Origin: Polyangium sp. y55x31 | Lineage (GTDB): Bacteria > Myxococcota_A > Polyangia > Polyangiales > Polyangiaceae | Length of the DNA stretch: 64,000 nucleotides | Assembly (NCBI RefSeq): GCF_029946505.1 | Contig: NZ_JARZHG010000016.1 | Location: 62,001-126,000, forward strand | Reading direction: 5' to 3' | Shown: one piece after another, positions 42,868 to 51,705 of the stretch | Layout: each line of letters begins with the position of its first letter | How positions within the stretch are numbered: the first letter of the stretch is position 1 | Notes under the pieces: model-generated | Told to the model about the DNA's origin: nothing | Database searches by the model: none | What the model saw: only the letters and a program-made list of their open reading frames with translations | Position numbers and translations under genes: made by a program

Positions 42868-44289
42868 ATGTCGATCAAGAGCTCATCGGGGCGGGGTCCC
42901 CTGCCTTCGTCGCCTCCCGAGGCTTGGGAGCCGCTCCTGCGCTTTACGCGGCTCGCGGGCCGTCCGCTCGAGCGATTCCTTCGGATCGAGGCTGCGAGTG
43001 GGATCTTGCTGCTCGTCGCGGCGGCGATCGCGCTCGTCTGGGCGAACTCGCGGTGGGCCGAGAGTTACTTCCACCTTTGGCATACCCCGCTCGGGATCCG
43101 CGTCGGCGGTTTCACGTTCGAGCGGACGCTCGAGTGGGTCGTCAACGACGGGTTGATTGTGATCTTCTTCTTCGTCGTGGGGATGGAGATACGCCGCGAG
43201 ATGCACCACGGCGAGCTCTCCGAGTGGCGGCGCGCGGCGCTCCCTGCTGCGGCGGCGCTGGGCGGCATGCTTGCGCCGGCGGGGCTCTACCTCGCCTTCG
43301 CCGGGGCCCCTGCGACCCGATCTGGCTGGGGCGTCCCGATGGCGACGGACATCGCTTTCGCCGTCGGAATCCTCACGCTGCTCGGCAAACGCGTCCCGGC
43401 GGCGCTGCGCGTGCTCCTGCTTGCGCTCGCCGTCATCGACGACCTCGGGGCCATCGTCGTCATTGCGCTGTTTTATTCGTCTGGAATCTCGATCTCGGGG
43501 CTGCTCGTCGCCGTGGCGGGGTTTGGCGGGGTGCTCTTGATGCAGCGGCTCGGCGTGCGGGCGAAGCTTGCTTATGTCGTGCCGGCGGTCGTCGCGTGGG
43601 CCGGCATCTATGCGGCGGGCATTCATCCGACGATTGCGGGCGTGCTCGTTGGGCTCGTGACGCCGGTGCGCGCGTGGCTCGGACCCGATGGGTTCATCGC
43701 CGGCGTTCGCGAAGAGCTCGAGCACCTCGGAAAAACCGCGCCGGAGGCGCTCTCGTCCCACGCGCTCGCGGAGACCTTGCGGCACGTGGATGCCGCGCGC
43801 CGGGAAGCCATGTCGCCCGCCGAGAGCCTGATCGAGACCCTGCACCCGTGGGTGGCGTTCGGCATCATGCCCATCTTTGCGCTCGCGAATGCGGGGGTGC
43901 GCGTGACGGGTGGCTCGCTCGAGCCCACGTCATGGCGGGTGCTCGCCGCCGTCGCCGTGGGGCTCGTCGTGGGCAAACCGCTCGGCGTGCTCCTCGCCAG
44001 CACGGCGGCGCTTCGCTTGCGGCTCGGGACGCTCCCGCTAGGCATGCGGCTGCGGCACCTCGTCGTGCTTGGCGCCGTCGCGGGCGTGGGGTTCACGATG
44101 GCGCTCTTCATCGCGCAGCTTGCGTTTGCGGATGCGTCGCTGCTCGCTGCGGCGAAGCTCGGCGTGCTCTCGGCGAGCGGCGTCGCGGCGATCGTCGGCC
44201 TCGTCCTCGGCCGGCTGCTGCTCGCGCCGGTGCCGGCGGCGGGCTCTGCACAAACGGCCGACGAGGCGGAGAGCTCGACGGAGGCGTGA
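42868..44289 (+). CDS. nhaA: Na+/H+ antiporter NhaA
   Basis: 473 residues from the ATG at 42868 (an ATG at 42862 is 6 bp upstream and too near the GAGGG site). Twelve hydrophobic helices. The NhaA signature is complete: WGVPMATDIAFAVGILTLLG and LLLALAVIDDLGAIVVIALFY hold the two essential transport Asp residues (the DD pair) and the unwound-helix Asp. FIAQLAFADASLLAAAKLG is the helix-11 region. It exchanges 2 H+ for Na+ across the inner membrane for sodium and pH homeostasis. The Arg/Ala-rich C-terminus is slightly longer than in E. coli. A hairpin follows, before the convergent lipoprotein gene. Confidence 0.93.
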   Translation: MSIKSSSGRGPLPSSPPEAWEPLLRFTRLAGRPLERFLRIEAASGILLLVAAAIALVWANSRWAESYFHLWHTPLGIRVGGFTFERTLEWVVNDGLIVIFFFVVGMEIRREMHHGELSEWRRAALPAAAALGGMLAPAGLYLAFAGAPATRSGWGVPMATDIAFAVGILTLLGKRVPAALRVLLLALAVIDDLGAIVVIALFYSSGISISGLLVAVAGFGGVLLMQRLGVRAKLAYVVPAVVAWAGIYAAGIHPTIAGVLVGLVTPVRAWLGPDGFIAGVREELEHLGKTAPEALSSHALAETLRHVDAARREAMSPAESLIETLHPWVAFGIMPIFALANAGVRVTGGSLEPTSWRVLAAVAVGLVVGKPLGVLLASTAALRLRLGTLPLGMRLRHLVVLGAVAGVGFTMALFIAQLAFADASLLAAAKLGVLSASGVAAIVGLVLGRLLLAPVPAAGSAQTADEAESSTEA

Positions 44290-44319
44290 CGCTTCGGTCG
44301 ATGACATCGTCGCCGCGGG

Positions 44320-44357
44320 AGGCTCGCGCCTGCTTCCGCAGAGGCGGACGCGAGCCT
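44320..44357. terminator. Bidirectional terminator candidate
   Basis: AGGCTCGCG (44320-44328) pairs perfectly with CGCGAGCCT (44349-44357). It lies between convergent nhaA and the SBBP lipoprotein. There is no clear U-tract, so activity is uncertain. Confidence 0.4.
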
Positions 44358-44376
44358 GAACGATGAGGATGCTCGC

Positions 44377-45879
44377 TCAGGGGGCGAGCCAGGTCACGAA
44401 GAAGTGGCTCCCTCCGAGGGGGAGGATCTCGTTGTGCACCTTCGGCGCCTCGCCGAAATCGATGGCGGCGTTTTCCCCCGTGAGGATGGCGCGTCCGGTC
44501 TGGTCCATACGAACCGCGACGGCCCGGTCCACGGACTCCGTACCGAAGCGCTGGCTCGCGAGCCAGCCGCCGGAGGGATCGAACTTCGCGAGGAAGATAT
44601 CGTCCCCTTTGGCATTCACGAGCGGACCGCCGCCGAGGTCGACGCTCCCGCCGTACGTTCCCGCGACGATGACGTTATCGGCGCTGTCCACGTCGACCGA
44701 CGCGCCCATCACGAGCGTGTTCTCCGGCACGCTGATGAGGCCTCGGCTCCAGAGGTGATTGCCTGAAGGATCGTATTTCGAGAGGACCGTATCGGTATTG
44801 CCGTTGCCGACGATCGGCCCTGCCCCCGTATCCACGTACGCCGAGAAGATGGACGAGAGGATGATGTTGTTGCCGCTGTCCACGGCGACGTCGGAAGCCT
44901 CCCCCCAGCCGAAGCCTCCGAAGCTTCGGCTCCAGACGTGTTTGCCCGAACCGTCGAATTTCGCGACGAAGGTATCGAAATCGGACTCCGACGTGAGCTC
45001 CGGTCCGCCGAAATCGGTCGTCCCCTGGAGGCGGCCCGCGAGGACGATATGGTCAGCGCTGTCGACGGAGAGCGCCGCGCTCAGCGCGTTCCCGAAGCTC
45101 TTGGCCCAGACGACGCTGCCGTTCGGGCTCAATTTCAAGAGCACGGCGCCCACCGGGGCCTCGACGTGGAGGGGCGTGCCGATCTCGTCGAAGGTCAGGT
45201 CGCTTTTCCCATCGAAGTTGTTGCTCATGTGACCCGCCACGAAGATCTCGCCTTCGCTGTTCGTGGCCACGTCGAAGCCCACCTGATCGGACGGGGTAGG
45301 GAAGACGCGCGTCCAGAGAACGTTCCCATCCGGATCGAGCTTCGCCACGAGGATGTCGTGGTCGACCGGATCCGTCGGGGTCCCGGGGGGCTGGCCGTCG
45401 CAGAGGACGCCGCCGAAGACATGACCGGTGACGATGACATTGCCAATCGGGTCGAATGCGACTCCGAGCCCTTCGCCATTCCTCGCATGGAGCTGCCTGG
45501 TCCAGAGCGGCTTGCTCTCTGCGTCGAGCTTCGCGACGAAGATGTCCAGTCCCGTGTCGTACGCGCGGACGGGCGAAGTGTCGCCGAGGTGGAGGACGCC
45601 CGAAAAGCTTCCCGTGACGGCCACGTTGTTCGCGTGATCCACGTCGAGGGCCGAGCTCTGCTGCGAGGGCACGAACCCCGGGCTCTGAACGCCTTCGTTG
45701 CACCAATTGCCGCTGCCGCCGCCGCTGCCGCCGCTGCCGCCGCTGCCACCGCTCCCGCTGGGGTCCGGCGATTGCGAGGAAGCAGCGGCCACGTCCCCGT
45801 CCGTGCTGCAAGATGCCGTCCCGAGCACGCAGGGCAGGAGCGTGAGCGCGCTGGCCAGGCCGAAAAATGAATGTTTCAT
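44377..45879 (-). CDS. SBBP beta-propeller lipoprotein with GGSGG linker
   Basis: 500 residues from the ATG at 45879; GGAGG lies in the upstream sequence. Signal LLPCVLGTAS before Cys24, then a (GGSGGSGG) spacer, then about seven SBBP blades: IFVAKLDAESKPLWTRQLH, ILVAKLDPDGNVLWTRVF, AVLLKLSPNGSVVWAKSFG, TFVAKFDGSGKHVWSRSFGG and VLSKYDPSGNHLWSRG. DVDSADNVIVAGTYGG-type strands alternate with them. Same architecture as the gene at 451-1803 but longer. Outer-membrane anchored, exposed propeller; a binding function is inferred. Confidence 0.8.
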   Translation of the reverse strand: MKHSFFGLASALTLLPCVLGTASCSTDGDVAAASSQSPDPSGSGGSGGSGGSGGGSGNWCNEGVQSPGFVPSQQSSALDVDHANNVAVTGSFSGVLHLGDTSPVRAYDTGLDIFVAKLDAESKPLWTRQLHARNGEGLGVAFDPIGNVIVTGHVFGGVLCDGQPPGTPTDPVDHDILVAKLDPDGNVLWTRVFPTPSDQVGFDVATNSEGEIFVAGHMSNNFDGKSDLTFDEIGTPLHVEAPVGAVLLKLSPNGSVVWAKSFGNALSAALSVDSADHIVLAGRLQGTTDFGGPELTSESDFDTFVAKFDGSGKHVWSRSFGGFGWGEASDVAVDSGNNIILSSIFSAYVDTGAGPIVGNGNTDTVLSKYDPSGNHLWSRGLISVPENTLVMGASVDVDSADNVIVAGTYGGSVDLGGGPLVNAKGDDIFLAKFDPSGGWLASQRFGTESVDRAVAVRMDQTGRAILTGENAAIDFGEAPKVHNEILPLGGSHFFVTWLAP

Positions 45880-46061
45880 AAGAATCCTCCAAGAAACGAG
45901 GGAAGGCTAGTCGTGGCCTTCTCTTCTTGTAAATGCGTCCTGGAGTTGTAAACGTGCTTGCAGCACGCTCAGCAAATCGCCATGCAGAGGGCGGCGAGGC
46001 CGGCTCGATCAAGGGCAAGATCGAGCTCGAGACGGTCCTCCGGGGCCTCGTGGCTGCGAAT

Positions 46062-47399
46062 TCATGAGGGCGCGTGCGCCGCGGGGACCCACGACCCGTG
46101 GAATCCGAAGGGGACGCGCTGGGGCAATCGGACGCGCGCCAAGGGGGCCGCGCCGAAGTTCTTGGCGTCCAGGACGACGAGATCGCTGCCGTCGCGCGCG
46201 CCGTCGTAGACGATGCTGAGCAGAAAGCCCGCGTCTTCGGAGGGATCGGCGCTCCTCGGGGCGAATACACACTCGCCGGGCACGTTCTGCGGGCCGAGGT
46301 CTTGCGCGACCGACGTGCCCGTCGCCGCATCGTAGCGCCGAAGGCGCGCGCTCGTCGGAGTGCCGCCCACGAAATCGCAAAGCTCGACGACGTACGTGTA
46401 TCGATGCGGCTGCCCCGTGCGGCGGTCGTCGGTGCGAGGAAAATCGACCACGCGCTCGTCGATCGCCCCTTCGCGGGTGCGGCCGGAAGCAAGATCGATC
46501 TCCCAGTGGTAGAGAAACGGCGGGCTGACTTCGAAGCGCGCGCAGCGGGCGCCCGTGAGGACGATCGTCCCGTCGTCGCGCTCGAATGCATTGGCCGTGT
46601 GGCTCAGGTACCCCGGCTCGAAGTCGAACCAGCGCACCGCCCCGCCAGCGCGTGGCACCACGCCGATGCGCGTCCGGTGGGTGTCGCTCCACGTGAAGGG
46701 CATCCCGTCGCCCCAATCGCGCGTCATCCGGGCGGGCGAATCGAAGAAGAGCGCGTGGTGCCGCGTGATGGCGAAATCGTGCATAAGGGACGCACCGTCG
46801 AGCTCGATTTCCCGCTTCGTGATCACCCGGCCCGCTGCGTCGGCGATGTAATATGTCAGGTAGGGCCGTATCGGCTGGTAGCCGAAGAAATGGAGCTCGC
46901 CCGTCAGCGGACACCGCTTCGGGTGCGCCGTCATCGGCGTGTCCACGGCCCCGTCGAAATCGAACACGCCGACCGTCGAGAGCTCCCGATCGAGCTGCAT
47001 CGGCAGCGCCGCCTCGACCATCGAGAGAATGCGGCCCGCGTGCTCGATGACGTGGGTGTTCGACGTGCCCCCGCCGCGCAGCCGCCTCGCCCGCGCCGCG
47101 CTCGCGTCCTCGCCGTCCGCGGGCCCGAGGTTCGTCCCGTGAAACCTTGCGGTCCGTACGTAGCGATTCCGGTACCAGCGAGCCTTTCCGCCTTCGAGGT
47201 GGACGCCGTGCACCATCCCATCGCCGAACCACCAATGGCGGGACGGGCTGTCCTTCGGATTGGGTCCGTTGCGCAAATAGGTCCCGGTGAGCTCGCGCGG
47301 CAGCTCGCCCAGCACAGGCAGGTCGTGCGCGGTCACCTCGTCTGCGACCGGGGCGAAGGGACCACGCAGCCAGAACGGCTCGGCTTCCAGCGTCGACAT
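46062..47399 (-). CDS. Carotenoid oxygenase family dioxygenase
   Basis: 445 residues from the ATG at 47399. Non-haem Fe(II) enzymes that cleave a C=C bond of carotenoids, apocarotenoids or stilbenes. The four iron-ligand histidines can be placed: SNTHVI, LMHDFAIT, YLSHTANAFE and FGFHGSW, in order around the propeller. N-terminal LPRELTGTYLRNGPNPK and RHWWFGDGMVHGVHL are typical of the family. Length fits bacterial apocarotenoid or lignostilbene-type enzymes (~450-480), so the substrate class is open. Divergent from a MarR regulator; two operator-like palindromes separate them. Confidence 0.88.
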   Translation of the reverse strand: MSTLEAEPFWLRGPFAPVADEVTAHDLPVLGELPRELTGTYLRNGPNPKDSPSRHWWFGDGMVHGVHLEGGKARWYRNRYVRTARFHGTNLGPADGEDASAARARRLRGGGTSNTHVIEHAGRILSMVEAALPMQLDRELSTVGVFDFDGAVDTPMTAHPKRCPLTGELHFFGYQPIRPYLTYYIADAAGRVITKREIELDGASLMHDFAITRHHALFFDSPARMTRDWGDGMPFTWSDTHRTRIGVVPRAGGAVRWFDFEPGYLSHTANAFERDDGTIVLTGARCARFEVSPPFLYHWEIDLASGRTREGAIDERVVDFPRTDDRRTGQPHRYTYVVELCDFVGGTPTSARLRRYDAATGTSVAQDLGPQNVPGECVFAPRSADPSEDAGFLLSIVYDGARDGSDLVVLDAKNFGAAPLARVRLPQRVPFGFHGSWVPAAHAPS

Positions 47400-47421
47400 G
47401 CACTTCTCTCCTGGCAGTTGG

Positions 47422-47480
47422 TTGAGCGCTCAAGTACCATCCGCGTGCGACCTCCGCAAGGGGTTTGTTTGAGTTCTCAA
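47422..47480. promoter_or_regulatory. Twin MarR-type operators
   Basis: TTGAGCGCTCAA (47422-47433) and TTGAGTTCTCAA (47469-47480) share the half-sites TTGAG/CTCAA; their centres are 47 bp apart. They lie between the carotenoid oxygenase (start 47399) and MarR (start 47495), so both promoters are likely repressed from here. Confidence 0.65.
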
Positions 47481-47494
47481 CAAAAGAAAGCAGC

Positions 47495-47917
47495 ATGTCG
47501 GCGTACCATATGACGTTCCTGTTCGACCTGAACCGGGCGCACGCGACCACGATCCGCCGGTTCGACGCTTCGCTCGGCCAGGTGCACGGCATCGGCCTCA
47601 ACGACCTGCACCTGCTCCAGGTGCTCGATCAGGCGCCCGATCGAAGGCTCAGGCGAATCGATCTGGCCCAGCAGCTCGGCGTGACGGCCTCGGGCGTGAC
47701 CTGGATGCTCCGCCCGCTGACGAAGCGCGGCCTCATCACGAGTCAGGGGAGCGAGGACGACGGGCGCGTCACGTTCGCGGTGCTCACCGAAGCCGGGCGC
47801 ACGCTCGTGGCCGACGCGGTGCCCACGGCGCGGCGAATTGCGGCCGAGCTCCTCGGCCCGGAATTCGGGAAAGAGGAGCTCGCGAGGGCAGCGGCGGTGC
47901 TCGCACGGCTTTCGTGA
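47495..47917 (+). CDS. MarR family transcriptional regulator
   Basis: 140 residues from the ATG at 47495. MarR layout: dimer helix (HMTFLFDLNRAHATTIRRFDASLG), HTH (LRRIDLAQQLGVTASGVTWMLRPLTKRGLI), wing (SEDDGRVTFAVLTEAGRTLV) and C-terminal helices. MarR proteins usually respond to phenolic ligands. With a carotenoid/stilbene oxygenase divergent across twin palindromes, it is likely a repressor of that gene, released by the oxygenase's aromatic or apocarotenoid substrate; that link is inference. It may also autoregulate. Confidence 0.85.
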   Translation: MSAYHMTFLFDLNRAHATTIRRFDASLGQVHGIGLNDLHLLQVLDQAPDRRLRRIDLAQQLGVTASGVTWMLRPLTKRGLITSQGSEDDGRVTFAVLTEAGRTLVADAVPTARRIAAELLGPEFGKEELARAAAVLARLS

Positions 47918-47994
47918 GACGGACGCCGAGAGCAGCGCACGAATCCATCCCACGAAAACTCCCACGAACGGACGGTGATGCGGTACCCTGGGGT

Positions 47995-49551
47995 ATGCGC
48001 CGCGCACCGCTTTTTGCTTCCACCCTCGCCCTCGTTCTCGCCTCCGGTACCGCTTTTGCGGTCGTCACCGAGCCCAATGGCCTCGTCGTGCCGCTCGATT
48101 CGGCCAACGCCGAGGTTCAGCTCTACACCTTTTTCCAGAACCAGAACGATCCCGTCGACTGGAAGGCCGACGCGCACACCACGCCGAACGCGTTCTCGCC
48201 GCTGTGCGGGTTCACCGCGACCTTCGTGCTGAACGAGGCCGGCTCGCACTTCGGCCTCGCCTGGTACAACGAGACCGGACAGAAGCCGCAGCCGGCGGAT
48301 CTGCACACCCTCGTGCCCCCGAACTCGCCGGTCGGCACCACGTTCAGCGGCACGTCGATCAAGAACGATCCGGCCTATGCCGGCGGTCTCGTCGGCTTCG
48401 CGCTCGTGGGCGGCGAGACGCACTATACGAACCCGGCGTACAACAACCTCTGCTCGAGCTGCAACCCATCGGCGCCGTGGATCACGGCGGTGATTTATGC
48501 CTCGAAGACGACGGCGAACGCCTATTACATCGCCTTCGAGGACGGCGCGACCACGGCCTCGGGCTGGAACAACGACGGCGATTTCAACGACGACGTCTTC
48601 TTCCTGACCGGCATCACGTGCTCCGGCGGCGGCCAGCCCTGCGACACGGGCAAGCCCGGTGTCTGCGCGTCGGGCTTGACGCAATGCACGTCGAACGGCG
48701 TCGTCTGCCAGGAGCTCACGCAGCCGAAAGGCGAGAATTGCAACGGGATCGACGACGATTGCAACGGGACGGTGGACGAGGGGGACATCTGTCCGAGCGG
48801 CTTCGTTTGCGACAAGGGCACGTGCGTGCAGAGCTGCAAGGGCGGCGAGTTCGACTGTCTGCCCGACCAGGCGTGTAACAGCAACGGGTATTGCGTGGAT
48901 GCCGCGTGCAAGGACGTGACCTGCGAGGTCGGCAAGGTCTGCATCGGCGGCACCTGCAAGGGCCCGTGCGACGACGTGGCTTGTCCGTTCCCGCAGGTCT
49001 GCCGCGTGGGCGCGTGCGTCGACCCGTGCGCCGGCGTCACGTGCGAGAGCGGCCAGGTATGCGACGGCGGCGTGTGCGTCACGCGCTGCGATTGCCTGCC
49101 TTGTGCGGGCGGCAAGGCGTGCGAGACGTCGAGCGGCCTGTGCGTCGAGCCGGCCTGCATCGGCGTTTCGTGCGAGGCGGGGACGCACTGCGCCGGCGGG
49201 ACGTGCGTGGACAATTGCATGGGCGCCGCGTGCCCGACGGGCCAGGCGTGCATGGCGGGGCAATGCGTGGAGGCGCCGAGCAGCTCGGACGCGAGCAGCT
49301 CGTCGGGAATCTTCGGGTCCGGCGGCGAGGGTGGTGGGGGAGGGAGCGGCGGAATGGGCGGCGCCGCAGGGAATGGCGGAATGGGCGGGAACGGCGGTTC
49401 CGGTGGCTCCGGCAATGCTGGCAGCGAGGGATCGTGCGGGTGCCGGGTCGTGGGCAATGCGGAGGCGACGGGGGCCGCGTGGGCGGCGCTCGGGATGATG
49501 GGGCTCGCGGCGATGCGGCGGCGCCGCCGCGCGCCTCAACCGGCCAAATGA
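47995..49551 (+). CDS. DUF4114-like Cys-rich secreted protein with MYXO-CTERM
   Basis: 518 residues from the ATG at 47995. Cleavable signal peptide (LFASTLALVLASGTAFA). Residues ~25-195 match a DUF4114-like domain (ITAVIYASKTTANAYYIAFED, WNNDGDFNDDVFFLTG). A MopE-type motif follows (NGIDDDCNGTVDEG), then regular Cys repeats (CxxVxCxxGxxCxxGxC) to about residue 425. A GGMGGNGGSGGSG linker leads to GSCGCRVVGNAE, hydrophobic helix and RRRRR, a MYXO-CTERM-like sorting signal. It has no lipobox. Probable cell-surface metal- or Ca2+-binding protein. Its end overlaps the convergent hydrolase gene by 16 bp. Confidence 0.75.
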   Translation: MRRAPLFASTLALVLASGTAFAVVTEPNGLVVPLDSANAEVQLYTFFQNQNDPVDWKADAHTTPNAFSPLCGFTATFVLNEAGSHFGLAWYNETGQKPQPADLHTLVPPNSPVGTTFSGTSIKNDPAYAGGLVGFALVGGETHYTNPAYNNLCSSCNPSAPWITAVIYASKTTANAYYIAFEDGATTASGWNNDGDFNDDVFFLTGITCSGGGQPCDTGKPGVCASGLTQCTSNGVVCQELTQPKGENCNGIDDDCNGTVDEGDICPSGFVCDKGTCVQSCKGGEFDCLPDQACNSNGYCVDAACKDVTCEVGKVCIGGTCKGPCDDVACPFPQVCRVGACVDPCAGVTCESGQVCDGGVCVTRCDCLPCAGGKACETSSGLCVEPACIGVSCEAGTHCAGGTCVDNCMGAACPTGQACMAGQCVEAPSSSDASSSSGIFGSGGEGGGGGSGGMGGAAGNGGMGGNGGSGGSGNAGSEGSCGCRVVGNAEATGAAWAALGMMGLAAMRRRRRAPQPAK

Positions 49552-50330
49552 AAACGCAGGAAGCCGAGCATCCGGCGGATCTGCTCCCGCGACGTGTCGT
49601 TATCGTCGACGATGTCGAACGCATGCGGCGCGGACGGGGCGTTGGTCAGGGTGATCGGCAGGTTGCGCGAAAGCGCCGCCGCGACGAAACGATCGAGCGA
49701 GGTGTTGAGGCCAGGGTCGTCGCGGCCGGCGCGCGCGAGGAAGAGCGGCACGTCGGCGCGGAGATCGTCGATCGATTTGCCGGCAATCGGCGTGGCGAAA
49801 TAGTACTGCTTGGCGGCGTCGGCCACGTGCGTCGCGCCGTCGAGATCGAGCGTATGGCCGTACGCGAGCACGGCACACGCGACCCGGGCCTCGGCGTCGC
49901 GCAAGAGCAACGATAACGCGTTGGGGACGTTGCCCGAGGACGCCCACACCCCGATCCTTTCGGGATCGATTCCGAGCGTCGCGCCGTGCGCGCGAAGATG
50001 CCGCATCACGAGGGCCACATCCTCGGGCTGCCGGTTCGCGTAGGTGACCGCGACCATCCCCGACGCCGCCACGAGCCGCGCCCACGACACGTACGACGCC
50101 ATGTCCTTGAACTTGCATCCGAGCATCATCTCGAATCCGGGATCCGGGTATCCCGAGACGAACACGACGGCAGGCCGCAGCCCGTCGCCGCCCGGCGGTG
50201 TATACACATCGAGGGTCGGACCACCGGCGTCGAGGTCGGTCCGGACCGTCACTTCGTGCATGCCGGGAAGCTCGAGGACCACCGGCTTCAGGGTCATCGG
50301 ATTGCGCGGGGCACGTGTGGGTTCGCTCAT
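49536..50330 (-). CDS. Alpha/beta hydrolase (dienelactone hydrolase-like)
   Basis: 264 residues from the ATG at 50330 with GGAACC upstream. Alpha/beta hydrolase fold: DVYTPPGGDGLRPAVVFVSGYPDPG (oxyanion region), nucleophile Ser in GVWASSGNVP, Asp in ARAGRDDPGLN, His in APHAFDI. No signal peptide. The substrate is unknown; the fold is closest to dienelactone hydrolase/BD-FAE esterases. Last gene of a minus-strand run starting with the GH25 gene; only 60 bp after the SRPBCC-cupin gene, so it may share its transcript. Confidence 0.75.
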   Translation of the reverse strand: MSEPTRAPRNPMTLKPVVLELPGMHEVTVRTDLDAGGPTLDVYTPPGGDGLRPAVVFVSGYPDPGFEMMLGCKFKDMASYVSWARLVAASGMVAVTYANRQPEDVALVMRHLRAHGATLGIDPERIGVWASSGNVPNALSLLLRDAEARVACAVLAYGHTLDLDGATHVADAAKQYYFATPIAGKSIDDLRADVPLFLARAGRDDPGLNTSLDRFVAAALSRNLPITLTNAPSAPHAFDIVDDNDTSREQIRRMLGFLRFHLAG

Positions 50331-50390
50331 GGTCGAGGGTTCCTTTCGGGGGGCGAGCCTATCAGGAACCGCAATGCCGTGCCAGACGTC

Positions 50391-51203
50391 CTACGCCCCA
50401 CCGAGGCCCTTTCCTACAACCGCATGAATCGTCCGCGTTCCCGCGGAAAACGTTCCCGACACACGAGCGCCCCGCGGGATGACGAATTCCCGCCCGGCGC
50501 CGAGCTCCATGTCCATGCCATTGATGCGCAGCACGTAGCTGCCTTCCAGCACCGCGACGTACTCGTCGACGTCGCGCCACTGCTCCTCCGTATTCGCATC
50601 GGTCTTCGCGTGGCAGATGAGGAGCTGCGTCCCATCCGCGCCGGTGAACGCGTACGCCTCGACGCCCGGAATGCGCAGAGCGTCCGCCGCGACCCGGTTT
50701 GCCTCACTCGTCATGAAGGCCGGGAAGCTGCCCAGGCCGAACCGTGCCGCATACTCTGCATTGAGCGCGGAGAAACGCTCCTTGTCGAACCCGGAGGCAG
50801 GGTTGCCGTCGACCGCCGCCTCCAGGTTGTCGAGGCAGAAATGCCAGCCCGTGGCGTCACGAGCGACGTTCGCGCGGTCCGCCGGGATCGTCGTGAAGAT
50901 CAAGAGGCAACCCGTGCCCTCGGGCTTTAGCTCCCACCGCAGGACGTCTCCTTCCCACGTGTATTCGAGGACGCGCGGCGGGTCGAAGACCGAGATCTTT
51001 CCCTTGCCGGGCTCGCCTTCCGCGAAGAAAAAGCGCAATTCGGCGCCGACCTCGCGCGCGCCCTCGATGCGGGCGGGGAACCAGTGGGCGAGCTCCTGGC
51101 TCTCCGTGAGTGCGCGCCAAACCTTTTCGGGGCGGTGGGCGAGGCGCCGCTCGAACCGGAGCTCGACGTGATTGCCTTTCGTGATCAGGGTCCCGTTTTT
51201 CAT
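50391..51203 (-). CDS. SRPBCC (AHSA1-like) domain fused to a cupin
   Basis: 270 residues from the ATG at 51203, with GGAGAAAACA upstream. Residues ~10-150 are an AHSA1/START-like ligand-binding domain: ELRFERRLAHRPEKVWRALTE, LAHWFPARIEG and GCLLIFTTI. Residues ~165-270 are a cupin: YVAVLEGSYVLRINGMDMELGAGREFVIPRG and GTRTIHAVVGKG. The start overlaps the ArsR stop by 4 bp (ATGA), so the pair is translationally coupled. ArsR + AHSA1 is a familiar arrangement; the extra cupin is not. A ligand-binding or chaperone-like role is inferred. Confidence 0.78.
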   Translation of the reverse strand: MKNGTLITKGNHVELRFERRLAHRPEKVWRALTESQELAHWFPARIEGAREVGAELRFFFAEGEPGKGKISVFDPPRVLEYTWEGDVLRWELKPEGTGCLLIFTTIPADRANVARDATGWHFCLDNLEAAVDGNPASGFDKERFSALNAEYAARFGLGSFPAFMTSEANRVAADALRIPGVEAYAFTGADGTQLLICHAKTDANTEEQWRDVDEYVAVLEGSYVLRINGMDMELGAGREFVIPRGARVSGTFSAGTRTIHAVVGKGLGGA

Positions 51204-51574
51204 TGTTTTCTCCTCGGGGGCGGGCTCCGGCGGCTACTCTCGGGGGGTTCGTCCGCCATGGTATCCAGGTGGCGCTCGAGCGCGTCGAGCCGACGCGACC
51301 AGAGCGCGCGATATGGCGCGAGCCACGCGTCGAGCTCCACGAGAGGCTCGGGGCGCAGGCCGTACAGCCGACGCTGAGCGTCCTGCTCGACATCCACGAG
51401 ACGCGCCTCCTTGAGTACGCGCAGGTGCTTGGACACGGTGGGCTGCGTCAGACCGAGCCGGTCCGAGAGCTCCCCGACAGGACGGCGCCCCTCGCGAAGG
51501 AGATCCAGGATGCGGCGGCGATTCGGCTCCGCCACGACTTCGAACGCGCTCAGCATGGGCGCGTATATGCTCAT
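51200..51574 (-). CDS. ArsR family transcriptional regulator
   Basis: 124 residues from the ATG at 51574. Winged HTH: FEVVAEPNRRRILDLLREG, PVGELSDRLGLTQPTVSKHLRVLKEARLV, and the wing VEQDAQRRLYGLRPEPL. It has no metal-binding Cys set, so it belongs to the non-metal ArsR group usually paired with AHSA1-domain genes. A palindrome directly upstream (51577-51588) is the likely operator. Coupled to the SRPBCC-cupin gene by ATGA. The C-terminal end (SSRRSPPPRRKQ) is unstructured. Confidence 0.88.
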   Translation of the reverse strand: MSIYAPMLSAFEVVAEPNRRRILDLLREGRRPVGELSDRLGLTQPTVSKHLRVLKEARLVDVEQDAQRRLYGLRPEPLVELDAWLAPYRALWSRRLDALERHLDTMADEPPESSRRSPPPRRKQ

Positions 51575-51576
51575 GG

Positions 51577-51601
51577 AGGCATATGCCTGTCAAGGCATAT
51601 G
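51577..51601 (-). promoter_or_regulatory. ArsR operator candidate
   Basis: AGGCATATGCCT (51577-51588) is a perfect 12-bp palindrome; GGCATATG recurs at 51594-51601, and a related GTATATGC is just inside the gene. Only 2 bp before the ArsR start, so binding would block transcription. Confidence 0.55.
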
Positions 51602-51705
51602 AAGGGCGACCCGGTCAGCTCATGGGTGTGCGTGCGTGTGTGGCGATGTGGACGGAATGTGAATGGGGACGAGGGCTTCGAACCACGAAAGCGTGCCAGA
51701 TCAGG

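Noticed and set aside
45957..46067. Small plus-strand open frame (EGGEAGSIKGKIELETVLRG)
   Set aside because: About 37 codons with coding-like composition but no ribosome-binding site or recognisable family; maybe a gene remnant.
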